NCBI GenBank assembly: GCA_964443135.1
Contig: CAYUBQ010000001.1
Location: 1-64,000 of the forward strand
Source: JAIPEI01 sp964443135
Lineage (GTDB): Bacteria > Desulfobacterota > DSM-4660 > Desulfatiglandales > HGW-15
Direction of reading: 5' to 3'
Length of the DNA stretch: 64,000 nucleotides
The notes beneath the pieces are model-generated. The model saw only the letters and a program-made list of their open reading frames with translations, was not told where the DNA came from and made no database searches. The stretch's first letter is position 1. Each line of letters opens with the position of its first letter. A program made the position numbers and the translations under genes. Below, piece after piece: positions 43,428-52,675 of this stretch.

Positions 43428-45173
43428 ATGACCCGCAGAATCGTGCTCGAGGACGTCTACAAGGGCTACACCGTCGACCAGGACAAGTGGGTCCACCCGG
43501 AGGAGACGGTCCACCGCTTTCGGGAGCGGCTCGAGCGGATCGACCTGGACATTCTCGAGGACACGGTCCGCATCGACAACGGCCGGCTGGGCATCCCCGT
43601 CTACTTCAGCCTGTGCGGCCGGGACGCCGAGGAGATCATCGGCACCAGGAAGCAGATGGGCAAGGGCGGCACGCCGACCCAGGCCGAGGCCAGCGCCGTG
43701 ATGGAGCTGGCCGAGCGTTTCAGCTTCTTCAGCTTCAACAACGACGCGGGCAACTTCGTGGTGGACGAGCACCGGAACCTCGGCGATCGGGCCCTTCCCT
43801 TCGAGGCCGTCGCCCGTTCCGTGCACGAGGAGTCCGAGGACCTGGAACGGGCGCGGAAGGCCTTCGAACGGCTGCCCATGCGGTGGTGCGCGGCCTACAA
43901 CCTGACCCGCGAGGAAGAGGTCCTGGTGCCGTTCGACTGGTTCTTCGCCATCAACGAGTTCAACGGCCCGTCCGCCGGCAACTGCGCGGAGGAGGCCCTG
44001 CTCCAGGGGATCTGCGAGGTGGTGGAGCGTCACGTCTCCTCCATCGTGAGCCGCGGGCGGATGAGGACCGCCGCCCTGCGGCTGGAGAACGTCCGCGACG
44101 AGCTGGTGCGGGACATGCTCGGCAAGTACGGGAATGCAGGCGTTCGCCTCTACCCGACGGACTTCACCCTGGGCATGGGGATCCCCAGCGTGGGCGTGCT
44201 GGCCTGGGACCCGGCCACCTTTCCCGAGAAGAGCGAGATGGTCTGGACCGCCGGGAGCACGCCGTCGCCCGAAAAGGCCCTGAGCCGGGCGCTCACGGAG
44301 GTGGCCCAGCTCGCCGGGGACTTCGACTCCGGATCCAGCTACGTGGCGAGCGGCCTGCCCAAGCTGAAGGGCCCGGAGGAGGCGGACTTCGTGATGAACC
44401 CCGGCCGGGAGATCGACCTCGACAGCCTGCCCGACCTGTCGGACCCGAACCTGCGGGTGGAGGTGGAAAACTGCCTGTCGGCCCTCTCGGACGGCGGTTT
44501 CGAGGTGATCGCGGTGGAGACGACCCATCCCCTGCTGCAGATTCCGGCCTTTTACACGATCATCCCCGGGGCCCATTTCAGGGAACGGGCGGCGGGCACG
44601 AGCGTGGGCATGTTCACGGCCAAGCTGATCGCGGAGCAGGGACCTCCCCGCTGGGCCCTGAACGAGCTCGAGAGGCTGGAAGCGCTGCTTCCCGGAAAAT
44701 ACTACATCCGGTTCTTCCAGGGGATGTGCCTTTACTCCCTCGGGGACCCCGAGGGTGCCCTGGAACGGCTGGAGGCGGCCGTCGACCTGGCCCCCAAGCC
44801 CGAGGATCTGCCGAGCATCTACTCCTACATGGGACAGTGCCTCAAGGAGCTCGAACGATACCGGGAGGCCATCCGGGTCCTCGAAAAGGGGGGACGCCTG
44901 GACCCCGAGCGGACGGACATCCACAACCTGGCGGGGTTCTGTCACTACAAGCTGAGGGAGCACGAGGAGGCCATCGAAAGCTTCCGGAAGGTGCTGGAGC
45001 TCGACCCGTCCTCGGCCATCGACTACGCCAACATCGCCTCCAACTATCGCGACATGGGGGACCGGGAGAACGCGATCCGGTACTACCGGATCGCCCTGGA
45101 GCTGGATCCGGGAATCGGGTTCGCCAGGGAAAACCTGACCCGGCTGGAGGGGGATCGGGATCGGGCGCCCTGA
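43428..45173 (+). CDS. YcaO-domain protein with C-terminal TPR repeats
   Basis: 581 residues. The YcaO ATP-binding elements are GKGGTPTQAEASAVMELAER and GNCAEEALLQGICEVVERH, with later LTEVAQLAG. About four TPR units occupy residues 410-575 (PGKYYIRFFQGMCLYSLGD, ALERLEAAVDLAP, SIYSYMGQCLKELERY, AIDYANIASNYRDMGD). YcaO enzymes activate backbone amides with ATP to form azolines, thioamides or amidines. No TfuA or precursor peptide is seen. Its place after larE and near DsrE proteins suggests a sulfur-related substrate. It ends directly against the convergent kinase gene. Confidence 0.88.
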   Translation: MTRRIVLEDVYKGYTVDQDKWVHPEETVHRFRERLERIDLDILEDTVRIDNGRLGIPVYFSLCGRDAEEIIGTRKQMGKGGTPTQAEASAVMELAERFSFFSFNNDAGNFVVDEHRNLGDRALPFEAVARSVHEESEDLERARKAFERLPMRWCAAYNLTREEEVLVPFDWFFAINEFNGPSAGNCAEEALLQGICEVVERHVSSIVSRGRMRTAALRLENVRDELVRDMLGKYGNAGVRLYPTDFTLGMGIPSVGVLAWDPATFPEKSEMVWTAGSTPSPEKALSRALTEVAQLAGDFDSGSSYVASGLPKLKGPEEADFVMNPGREIDLDSLPDLSDPNLRVEVENCLSALSDGGFEVIAVETTHPLLQIPAFYTIIPGAHFRERAAGTSVGMFTAKLIAEQGPPRWALNELERLEALLPGKYYIRFFQGMCLYSLGDPEGALERLEAAVDLAPKPEDLPSIYSYMGQCLKELERYREAIRVLEKGGRLDPERTDIHNLAGFCHYKLREHEEAIESFRKVLELDPSSAIDYANIASNYRDMGDRENAIRYYRIALELDPGIGFARENLTRLEGDRDRAP

Positions 45174-47678
45174 TCAGGCCTTTTCCTCCAGGGTCTCTCG
45201 GATCGTCTCGAGCATCTCCCTGAGGGGGTAGGGTTTGGGAACGAACCGGCTCGCACCCAGGGACAGGGCCTCGTCCGCCCGGGCCTTCGACGTGTGGCCG
45301 GTGGCCACCACCACCTTCACCGACGGATCGATCTTCTTGAGGGCGAGGAGGCACTTGCTTCCTCCCATTCCCGGCATGTTCAGGTCAAGGATGACCAGGT
45401 CGATCCGGTCCTTCTCCGCGCCGTAGATCTCCAGGGCCTCCTCGCCGCTGCCGGCGGTCAGGGTGCGGTACCCGTGGCGCTCGAGCGCATCACAGGCGAT
45501 CTCCAGGATGCTTTCCTCGTCGTCCACCACCAGGATGCGTTCCCTTCCTCCCGGAATGGCCTTCCCCGCCGCCTTCTCCGGTTCGGGCACCTCTCCCGTG
45601 GAGAGCACCGGGAAGTAGATCCGGAATGCGGCCCCCTCCCCCGGTCTGCTGCTGCAGGTGATGACCCCGCCGTGGCCCTTCACGATGCCGTAGACCATGG
45701 CCAGCCCCAGGCCGGTTCCCTTGCCCGTGGGCTTGGTGGTGTAGAAGGGTTCGTAGATGTGGTCCAGGACCGCCGGGTCCATGCCGTGACCCGTGTCGAT
45801 CACCTCGAGGAGGACGTACCGGCCGGGATCGGTCCCGGGGTGGAGCCGGCAGTCGTCTTCGTCGAGAACGGCGTTCTTCGTGCGGAAGATGAGCACGCCG
45901 CCGTCGGGCATGGCGTCGCGCGCGTTCACGGCCATGTTCATGGCCGCCGCCTCCAGCTGTGCGGGATCCCCGTTGATGATCCCCAGATCGTCCGCCGGCT
46001 CCGTCTGGATGCGGATCATCTTCGGAATGGTCCGCTCCAGGAGCAGGACCACCTGCCGCACCTCGTGGTTGAGGTCCACCGGACGGAGCCGGCTCGCCAC
46101 CTTGCGGCCGAAGATGAGCAGCCTCTCGGTCAGCTCGCTCGCCCTGCGGGCCGAATGATCGATGGCCGCCAGCTTGGCGTGATCCGGGTGGTCCTCCTTC
46201 CTGTTCATCAGCAGGAGCTGTGTGTAGCCGGATATGGCCTGAAGGATGTTGTTGAAGTCGTGGGCGATCCCTCCTGCCAGGGTCCCGATGGCCTCCATCT
46301 TGTGGGCCTGCGAGAGCTGGGCCTCCAGCTCCTTCCGGCCGGAAATGTTCCGGAGCATGACCAGCATGCCGGCCGGGTTTCCTTCGTGATCGTCATAGCG
46401 CGAGGCGCTGATGCTGACCTGGACCGGATCGCCGCTCTTGGTGAAACGCAGGGTCTCGAAACCCGAGCAGGGGATCCCTTCGTCGTGAAGCGTCCGGATC
46501 ATCTCCATGGTCCGGCCCCGTTCGGACTCCGGGACGAAGGGAATGCGCTTCCCGGCCAGCTCGTCCAGGGTCCAGCCGAACAGCCGGCTGAAGGCGGGGC
46601 TCACGTACTGGACCAGGCCTTGGAGGTCGTAGATGACCACGGCGTCCGGCGAGGACTGGAGCAGGGAGCGGTAGAGCTCCTCCCGCCTCGTCGCCTCATC
46701 GTAGAGGGTCCGGTACCGTTCCTCGCTCTGCCGGAGCGCCTCCTCCGCCCGGGCCCTGGCCGTGATGTCCTCGTAGGTCATGAGCTGCCTCTGGTCCTCG
46801 AGCATCACGGCACGGAAGTGGATCGTCTTGTCCCGTCCGTCCTTGCAGCGGACGTTGAAAATCCTGGGCTTGACCTCCCCCATCTTTCTGTCGGTCAGCG
46901 AGTCCTCGGTCCAGACCTCCCGGACCATCTCCCGGTAGGCCGGATCGGGATAGGCCTTTCGGAACCAGGTCGATTTGTCCGGCAAATCCTCCAGGGTGTA
47001 CCCGAGGATCTCGGTGAACTTCGGGTTGACGTACTCGAAGGTCATGTCCGCATTCATGATGGACATGCCGAAGGGGGCATCCTCCCCGAAGACCCGAAAC
47101 AGCTCCCGGCTCTCCCTCAAGGCCTCCTCTGCGGCCTTGAGCGCCGAGATCTCCCGATACACGCCGTAGCCGCCGACGACTTGCCCGTCGACGATGACAG
47201 GGACCCCGAAGATCTCGACGTCCACGGAGGTTCCGTCCTTCCGGTGGCGCTCCGCCGTATCCTGAACCGTCCCCCCCTCCAGGGTGGTGCGGGTGAAGGC
47301 CCGCGCTTCCTTGCTGCAGCGCTCGCAGGTGATCAGGTCGTCGATCCCGGCGCCCAGCAGCTCTCCCTCCTTGAACCCGAAGAGGCGGACAAAGCTCTCG
47401 TTGCAGGACATCACGACGCCTCCCCGGTCCACCGTGACGATCCCGAAGGAGGAGTGCTGAACCAGAGACTCCAACCAGGCCTTCTGACAGCGGAGACGCT
47501 CCTCCCTCTCCCTTCGTTGCGAGATCTCCAGCTCGAGCGCCTCGTTCGCCCTGGAGAGGGACTCGACCTTCTCCCGGCTCTCTCGAAGCTCCTCCTCGAG
47601 ACGCTCGTGCCCCGGACAGGGACCCTCGGGGCCCAAGGACCCGCTGGGCAAACCATTGTGTCGGTGTTCCCGAGCCAT
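45174..47678 (-). CDS. PAS-containing hybrid sensor histidine kinase
   Basis: 834 residues, cytoplasmic (no membrane segment). A coiled coil at 20-50 is followed by three PAS/PAC units (about 55-170, 190-310, 345-460), a HisKA region with His473 (GGIAHDFNNIL), an ATPase domain (VIDTGHGMDP, GTGLGLAMVYGIV) and a C-terminal receiver with Asp765 (LVILDLNMPG). The first PAS has CERC-like cysteines (LITCERCSKEA). The sensor input is unknown; redox or a small ligand is likely. Its output partner is not obvious here. Confidence 0.92.
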   Translation of the reverse strand: MAREHRHNGLPSGSLGPEGPCPGHERLEEELRESREKVESLSRANEALELEISQRREREERLRCQKAWLESLVQHSSFGIVTVDRGGVVMSCNESFVRLFGFKEGELLGAGIDDLITCERCSKEARAFTRTTLEGGTVQDTAERHRKDGTSVDVEIFGVPVIVDGQVVGGYGVYREISALKAAEEALRESRELFRVFGEDAPFGMSIMNADMTFEYVNPKFTEILGYTLEDLPDKSTWFRKAYPDPAYREMVREVWTEDSLTDRKMGEVKPRIFNVRCKDGRDKTIHFRAVMLEDQRQLMTYEDITARARAEEALRQSEERYRTLYDEATRREELYRSLLQSSPDAVVIYDLQGLVQYVSPAFSRLFGWTLDELAGKRIPFVPESERGRTMEMIRTLHDEGIPCSGFETLRFTKSGDPVQVSISASRYDDHEGNPAGMLVMLRNISGRKELEAQLSQAHKMEAIGTLAGGIAHDFNNILQAISGYTQLLLMNRKEDHPDHAKLAAIDHSARRASELTERLLIFGRKVASRLRPVDLNHEVRQVVLLLERTIPKMIRIQTEPADDLGIINGDPAQLEAAAMNMAVNARDAMPDGGVLIFRTKNAVLDEDDCRLHPGTDPGRYVLLEVIDTGHGMDPAVLDHIYEPFYTTKPTGKGTGLGLAMVYGIVKGHGGVITCSSRPGEGAAFRIYFPVLSTGEVPEPEKAAGKAIPGGRERILVVDDEESILEIACDALERHGYRTLTAGSGEEALEIYGAEKDRIDLVILDLNMPGMGGSKCLLALKKIDPSVKVVVATGHTSKARADEALSLGASRFVPKPYPLREMLETIRETLEEKA

Positions 47679-47950
47679 GCAGGCCTTCCTCGTCGAAAGA
47701 ATGACCGAATCCTATCCCACATCCCCTTCGATGTACAGCCTGGCCTGGATGCAGGGACATCTTTGTCCATCGGCCTTTCGCGGTCCGGTCTGAAATGCCG
47801 GGCGCCCTCGGTCGGAAGCTCCCCGGGACTGGACAGCCGATAAGCGATGCGGTATGCTCGTCGGCGCGGGGAAACGGCTTTCGGGCAAGAGCGGCATTTT
47901 CCACCGGATCCCCGAGACCGGGCAAACATTATTTTTCGGAGGGGTTGGAG

Positions 47951-48421
47951 ATGGGATGTAACATACTGGTTGCACTCGATGAATCGAAAAACGCACTGCG
48001 GGCGGTGGATTTCGTCTGCCGCCACTTCACACCGGACCATCGGGTCACCTTCATGAGCGTGGTCCCGGACACGGCGGCCCTCTGCAACATGAACAGCCCG
48101 ACCCTGATCCCCTACTTCATGAGCCAGAAGGAAGCGTTCTGCGATCTGGAGAACAAGAAGAACGAGATCGTCCGCTCCGCCATGGAGCAGGCCAGGGAAC
48201 GGCTGATCCGCTCCGGGTTCGCCGAGGAGAACCTCTCCCTCAAGATGGAGGCGCAAAAGAAGGGCGTCGCCCGGGACATCCTGGCCGAGGCGCAGAAGGG
48301 CTACGACGTCATCGTGGTCGGCCGGCGCGGTATGTCGGAGGTCCGGGAGTTCTTCATGGGCAGCGTCTCCCAGAAGATCCTCCACGGCGCGGGCGGGATC
48401 CCGGTGGTCCTGGTGGGTTGA
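47951..48421 (+). CDS. Universal stress protein (UspA family)
   Basis: 156 residues starting MGCNILVALDESKNALRAVDF after GGAGGGG. The C-terminal nucleotide-binding motif is GRRGMSEVREFFMGSVSQKIL. Acts in the cytoplasm under stress or growth arrest. It is divergent from the hybrid kinase gene (272 bases between) and convergent with the cupin gene. Confidence 0.9.
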   Translation: MGCNILVALDESKNALRAVDFVCRHFTPDHRVTFMSVVPDTAALCNMNSPTLIPYFMSQKEAFCDLENKKNEIVRSAMEQARERLIRSGFAEENLSLKMEAQKKGVARDILAEAQKGYDVIVVGRRGMSEVREFFMGSVSQKILHGAGGIPVVLVG

Positions 48422-48448
48422 GACGCGCGGCCCCGAATCGAGGCCGGG

Positions 48449-48787
48449 CTACCGCACCAGGGTGAACAGCAGCTTCAGGGGGGCGACGGCCTCCAGCGCG
48501 TGCGGCACGTCCGCGGGAATGACCACCGCCTGCCCGGCCGCCGTGGTCACCTCCTTTCCTCCGATGTTCATGCGGGCCTCCCCGTCCAGCACGTGAAAGC
48601 AGGCGTCCCCCGGACAGGACTGGGTTTCGAAGGACTCCCCCTTGTCCATGGCGAAGAGGCTGATGGTGACCCGGTCGTTTTCCGCCAGGGGACGATGGAC
48701 CACCCTTCCCGTTTGGACCCGGACGAGATCCGCGAAATCGAGCGTGCTGGAAAACGGAACGTTCTTGAACCTCTCCCGGGTTTTCAT
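48449..48787 (-). CDS. Small cupin-domain protein
   Basis: 112 residues with GGGAGGGG before the ATG. A single cupin barrel shows a degenerate first motif (GDACFHVLDGEARMNIGG) and a second motif VIPADVPHALEAV with the His. It probably binds a metal or small ligand. It is the last of four minus-strand genes beginning with hcp, so a role linked to nitrosative or oxidative stress is inferred. Confidence 0.82.
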   Translation of the reverse strand: MKTRERFKNVPFSSTLDFADLVRVQTGRVVHRPLAENDRVTISLFAMDKGESFETQSCPGDACFHVLDGEARMNIGGKEVTTAAGQAVVIPADVPHALEAVAPLKLLFTLVR

Positions 48788-48807
48788 CGGCCCCTCCCAC
48801 CCGCATG

Positions 48808-49572
48808 CTATCCTCCGCCCCGCGCGGCCGCGGGGCGGGACTCCCGGTCCAGGATCTCTCCGCGCGTTCCCAGCACCACCACCTCCATGGGAACCCGGAC
48901 GCCGGCCTTCTCCACGGCCCTTTCCAGGATCGCGGGCAGGGCGGAGCAGCAGGGCACCTCCATGATGACGGCGGTGACACTGCGAATGCCCGCGACGCGG
49001 AAGATCCGGGTGAATTTTGCCACAAACTCGTCCCGGTCGTCAAACTTCGGGCATCCCACCAGCACCACCCGGTCCTTGATGAAGTCCCGGTGGAAATCGG
49101 GATAGACAAAGGGCGTACAGTCCGCCGACACCAGAAGGTCCGCGCCCCTGAGAAACGGGGCCTCGGGAGGCACGAGCCGGATCTGGACGGGCCAGTGGGA
49201 GAGGGCCGAGGGGGAACGCCCTTCCCCGGCCTGTTCCCCGGATCCGGGAGCGGGCTGAAAGGTCCGGACCTGGGAGGAGGGGCAGCCGCAGGCCATGGCC
49301 GCCGGCTCCGTCTTCTCCTCGGGGGATGCCGTCCTCAGGCGTTCCTCCACGGCCTCCTCGTCGAACTCCTCCGCCTCCCGCTCGATGATTCGAAGGGCCC
49401 CGGTCGGGCACTCGCCCATGCAGGCGCCGAGCCCGTCGCAGTATCGATCGGCCACCAGCCTCGCCTTTCCGTCCACCATCTCGATGGCCCCCTCGGCGCA
49501 GGACGGCACGCACTGGCCGCATCCGTCGCACAGCTCGTCGTCGATCTCGATGATTTTCCGCTTCACGTTCAT
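48808..49572 (-). CDS. Two-[4Fe-4S] ferredoxin-domain protein of the hcp cluster
   Basis: 254 residues with GGAGGG before the ATG. Two [4Fe-4S] motifs stand at the start (CDGCGQCVPSCAEGA and CDGLGACMGECPTGAL); a further Cys-rich patch (MACGCPSS) precedes an alpha/beta domain with VVLVGCPKFDD and MEVPCCSALP. It resembles the ferredoxin-like proteins found beside hcp in sulfate reducers, thought to donate electrons to Hcp. Confidence 0.83.
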   Translation of the reverse strand: MNVKRKIIEIDDELCDGCGQCVPSCAEGAIEMVDGKARLVADRYCDGLGACMGECPTGALRIIEREAEEFDEEAVEERLRTASPEEKTEPAAMACGCPSSQVRTFQPAPGSGEQAGEGRSPSALSHWPVQIRLVPPEAPFLRGADLLVSADCTPFVYPDFHRDFIKDRVVLVGCPKFDDRDEFVAKFTRIFRVAGIRSVTAVIMEVPCCSALPAILERAVEKAGVRVPMEVVVLGTRGEILDRESRPAAARGGG

Positions 49573-49648
49573 CTCGTTCCCTCCCGCCCGAATAGGGCGC
49601 TTTTCCTCGTCAAGTGTGCCGTGCCGCCGCGCCGGCCCCGACGGGCGA

Positions 49649-50398
49649 TCACGCGGGCCGTCCCCCCGAACCCCGGGTCCCGAACAGCCGCCTGGCGGTC
49701 TCCAGCCCGGCCGCCGTCAGAAACCCCGCCTCCTGGAGAGCCTCCTCGGACGGGGCTTCGCCCCCCTCCTTCTGCCGGTCCTCCAGGTTGGCAATGAGAT
49801 CCGCGTCGTAGACCGCACGGTAGTTCACCGACTCTTCCGCACCGGGGTGGTGGTGGCGGCCGACGATGTCGCACACCTCCTCGACCAGGCCCTCGGCGGC
49901 ACCCAGCCTCTCGAGGAGACCCCGGGCCACGGGGACCCCCTCTTCCTCGTGGAGCCGCGGTTCCGCGCTCCCGTGCTTCCGCTCCGCCTCCGGAATGCCG
50001 ATGTCGTGGAGGTAGGCCGCCGTGAGAATCACCGCCAGGTCCCCCTGCTCGGCCTTCCCGATCTCCTCCGCATAGCGCGCGACCCGCACGGCGTGCCCGA
50101 TCCGCTTGAAGTCCCGTCCGAGGTACCGTTTCACCTCGATGGCCGCGCGGTCCTTGAGCAGGTCCTGCTTCTGGGCGATCAGCTCCGGGGGGAGATCGCC
50201 GATGCACTGCTCTGCGTACTTGCAGTAAGCGGCGCAGCCGAAATCCAGCTCGGGGTTGACGAACCGGTGCCCGCACCCGGAGCATTTTCTCGTGGTCTCG
50301 TCCTTGAAGAACTCCACCGGCCGCCCGCACTCGGGGCAGTCCACCTCGAAGATGGCGCCGGGCTTCCAGTACCGGCTGTCCTGACCTGGGCACTTCAT
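49649..50398 (-). CDS. HD-domain phosphohydrolase with zinc-ribbon N-terminus
   Basis: 249 residues. The N-terminus has paired knuckles CPECG and CSGCG, then CAAYCKYAEQC. The HD domain follows: HAVRVARYAEEI, AAYLHDIGIPE (His-Asp metal pair) and GRHHHPG. HD proteins hydrolyse phosphoester bonds of nucleotides or signalling molecules. It lies between hcp and the ferredoxin-like gene and is likely co-transcribed. Confidence 0.85.
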   Translation of the reverse strand: MKCPGQDSRYWKPGAIFEVDCPECGRPVEFFKDETTRKCSGCGHRFVNPELDFGCAAYCKYAEQCIGDLPPELIAQKQDLLKDRAAIEVKRYLGRDFKRIGHAVRVARYAEEIGKAEQGDLAVILTAAYLHDIGIPEAERKHGSAEPRLHEEEGVPVARGLLERLGAAEGLVEEVCDIVGRHHHPGAEESVNYRAVYDADLIANLEDRQKEGGEAPSEEALQEAGFLTAAGLETARRLFGTRGSGGRPA

Positions 50399-50501
50399 GC
50401 TCCAATCCCCCTTCCGCCGTTCTCGAACGTTCTCGGGTTCCCGGTCGGCCGTCTCTTGGCCGTGGGACCGGCGGCGGGCCTTCCCGCCGCCGGTCCGCGT
50501 C

Positions 50502-52133
50502 CTACCCGAGGATCGCCTGCAGATCCTCCTCGGGGGTGCCGCCGATGGGCTTGATGTCGAAGTTCTTCACCAGGACGTCGAGCACGTTGGGCGTGATGAA
50601 CGCCGGCAGGCTCGGTCCCAGGCGGATGTCCTTGATCCCCAGGTGGAGCAGGGTCAGGAGAATCGCCACAGCCTTCTGCTCGTACCAGGAGAGGATCATG
50701 GACAGGGGCAGATCGTTCACCCCCACCCCGAAGGCCTCGGACAGGGCCAGGGCGATGCGGATCGCCGAGTAGGCGTCGTTGCACTGCCCCACGTCCAGAA
50801 GACGCGGGATGCCGCCGATGTCCCCCAGGTCCTTGTCGAAGAACCGGAACTTGCCGCAGGCCAGGGTGAGGATCACCGTGTCCTCCGGCGCCTTCTCCAC
50901 GAACTCGGTGTAGTAGTTCCGCCCCGGTTTGGCGCCGTCGCACCCGGCCACCAGGAAGAAGTGACGGATGTCTCCCGCTTTCACCGCCTCGATCACCTTG
51001 TCGGCCACACCGAGGACGGCGTTTCGGGCGAACCCCACCATGACGCCGCCCTTTTCGGTGTCCTCGGGAAACCCGGGCATCTCCAGGGCCTTCTGGACGG
51101 CCGGGGTGAACTCCTTGTTCCCGATGTGGGCCACGTCGGGCCAGCCCACCAGCCCGGTGGTGAACAGGTTGTCCTTGTAGGACTCCCTGGGCTTCTGGAT
51201 GCAGTTCGTGGTCATCACGATGGCGCCCGGAAACTCGGCGAACTCCTTGCCCTGGTTCTGCCAGGCCGTGCCGTAGTGCCCGTAGAAGTGATCGTACTTC
51301 TTCAGCTCCGGGTAGCCGTGGGCCGGGAGCATCTCGCCGTGGGTGTAGACGTTGATCCCCTTCCCCTCGGTCTGCTTCAGGATCTCCTCCAGGTCCTTGA
51401 GGTCATGGCCCGAGACCAGCAGGGCCTTGCCCTTTTTCGCGCCCAGGGGGACCTTGGTGGGAACGGGGTGCCCGTAGGCCCCGGTGTTGGCGGTGTCCAG
51501 GAGCTCCATGGTCCGCAGGTTGACCTCGCCGCACTCGAGGACCAGGCCCACCCACTCCTCCAGTCCCAGGTCCTTCCGGAGCGTGGCGGCCAGACCCTTG
51601 TGGATGAAGGCGTAGACCGCGTCGTCCTCCTGCCCCAGGATCCGGGCGTGATCCGCATAGGCCGCCACGCCCTTGATGCCGTAGACCAGCGTCAGCTGGA
51701 GACTCCGGATGTCCGGATCCGCGTCCGGGTCGGCCGGTCCGCCCACGGACTCGCCCTGGGCGACCATCTCGTCCAGGCCCGAGGCCGGGGTGAAGGTCAC
51801 GGGGCCCTCGAACGGTTCGGGGTTTCCGCCCGCGGCCTTAACCCCTCCCTTCAGCCGAGCCCGCAGCTCCACGGTCCTGCGGACGAGCGGGGGAAACCGC
51901 TCCGGGTCGAAGTCCACGTTGGTGAGGGTGGAGAACATCGCCTCGCAGGCGAAGGCATCCGCCTCCGGGTCGACCACGCCGACCTTTCTCCCCTCGTGGG
52001 CCACCGCCGAGAGGCCCTTGACCGCGTAAATCAAAAGATCCTGAAGGGCCGCCACGTCAGGCTGCTTGCCGCACACGCCGATCCTGGTGCATCCCTCGCC
52101 CTTGGCCGTCTGTTCGCACTGATTGCAAAACAT
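50502..52133 (-). CDS. hcp: Hybrid-cluster protein / hydroxylamine reductase
   Basis: 543 residues. The N-terminal cluster ligands are Cys3, Cys6, Cys15 and Cys21 (MFCNQCEQTAKGEGCTRIGVCG), the spacing of the class I proteins of sulfate reducers. Later hybrid-cluster ligands lie around MLPAHGYPEL, TTNCIQKP, VAGCDGAKPG and ACGKFRF. Hcp reduces hydroxylamine and nitric oxide and acts in nitrosative stress defence in the cytoplasm. It heads a four-gene run and has an FNR/HcpR-like palindrome about 100 bases upstream. Confidence 0.95.
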   Translation of the reverse strand: MFCNQCEQTAKGEGCTRIGVCGKQPDVAALQDLLIYAVKGLSAVAHEGRKVGVVDPEADAFACEAMFSTLTNVDFDPERFPPLVRRTVELRARLKGGVKAAGGNPEPFEGPVTFTPASGLDEMVAQGESVGGPADPDADPDIRSLQLTLVYGIKGVAAYADHARILGQEDDAVYAFIHKGLAATLRKDLGLEEWVGLVLECGEVNLRTMELLDTANTGAYGHPVPTKVPLGAKKGKALLVSGHDLKDLEEILKQTEGKGINVYTHGEMLPAHGYPELKKYDHFYGHYGTAWQNQGKEFAEFPGAIVMTTNCIQKPRESYKDNLFTTGLVGWPDVAHIGNKEFTPAVQKALEMPGFPEDTEKGGVMVGFARNAVLGVADKVIEAVKAGDIRHFFLVAGCDGAKPGRNYYTEFVEKAPEDTVILTLACGKFRFFDKDLGDIGGIPRLLDVGQCNDAYSAIRIALALSEAFGVGVNDLPLSMILSWYEQKAVAILLTLLHLGIKDIRLGPSLPAFITPNVLDVLVKNFDIKPIGGTPEEDLQAILG

Positions 52134-52230
52134 GGTGTTCCTCCTCGTTTCGTTGGTTGGGGTGCAACGGGTGAAAGCCGTTCCTCGATGATGTCGGCTC
52201 CCATCCTACCCCTGAAACCGGAGTGGATCC

Positions 52231-52244
52231 TTGACCTGGGTCAA
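52231..52244 (-). promoter_or_regulatory. FNR/HcpR-like operator upstream of hcp
   Basis: TTGACCTGGGTCAA has perfect TTGACC/GGTCAA half-sites around a two-base centre, about 100 bases before the hcp start. CRP/FNR-family regulators such as HcpR use TTGAC-GTCAA-type sites to induce hcp. The regulator gene is not in the window. Confidence 0.65.
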
Positions 52245-52425
52245 GAAAAGACGGGCGTTGACGATTTTTTTGCTGATATGTGACGGATTCCCAAAACCGG
52301 CTGCCCCGCCGCGGGGAACGCTGTCACCGATTGGAATTCCGGAGGCGAACCTCAGGCTTCGGATCCTTGCCCGAGGGACCCGGCTCCGGAGGCGAGGCCT
52401 TCTTCCGCTCCCTCAGCTCCCGGCC

Positions 52426-52471
52426 TCGTCATTGCGGCGGTTACGCCCGGGCGTAACCGCCGCAATGACGA
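52426..52471. repeat. 46-bp perfect palindrome
   Basis: Two exact 23-base arms (52426-52448 and 52449-52471) meet without a loop, around the centre GCCC/GGGC. It lies in the spacer (52134-52674) between hcp and copA, which are both on the minus strand. No T-tract follows. It may be a mobile repeat, a recombination site or a transcript-end structure. Confidence 0.85.
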
Positions 52472-52614
52472 AGGCCTCCCGCAATGTCCGCTCCAGAAGG
52501 CCCCACCTCCTCCGCTCCGAGCCTCGGAACCGGTTCCGAGCTCTGACGGGCTCCAGCTCAACAAAGCTCGGACAGAAGCGGCCACAGTCCCTCGGGCCGG
52601 GCTCGACCCGAGAC

Positions 52615-52675
52615 ATTTTCCGGGCGGGAAATGAGCCATTTCTTCCAAGATCAAGCCATTTCCCGCCCGGAAAAT
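52615..52675 (-). terminator. 19-bp inverted repeat directly after copA
   Basis: Arms 52615-52633 and 52657-52675 are perfectly complementary (core TTTTCCGGGCGGGAAATG), with a 23-base loop. The structure begins at the copA stop codon, so it probably ends or protects the copZ-copA message. The remainder of the spacer to 52134 shows no gene. Confidence 0.6.
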
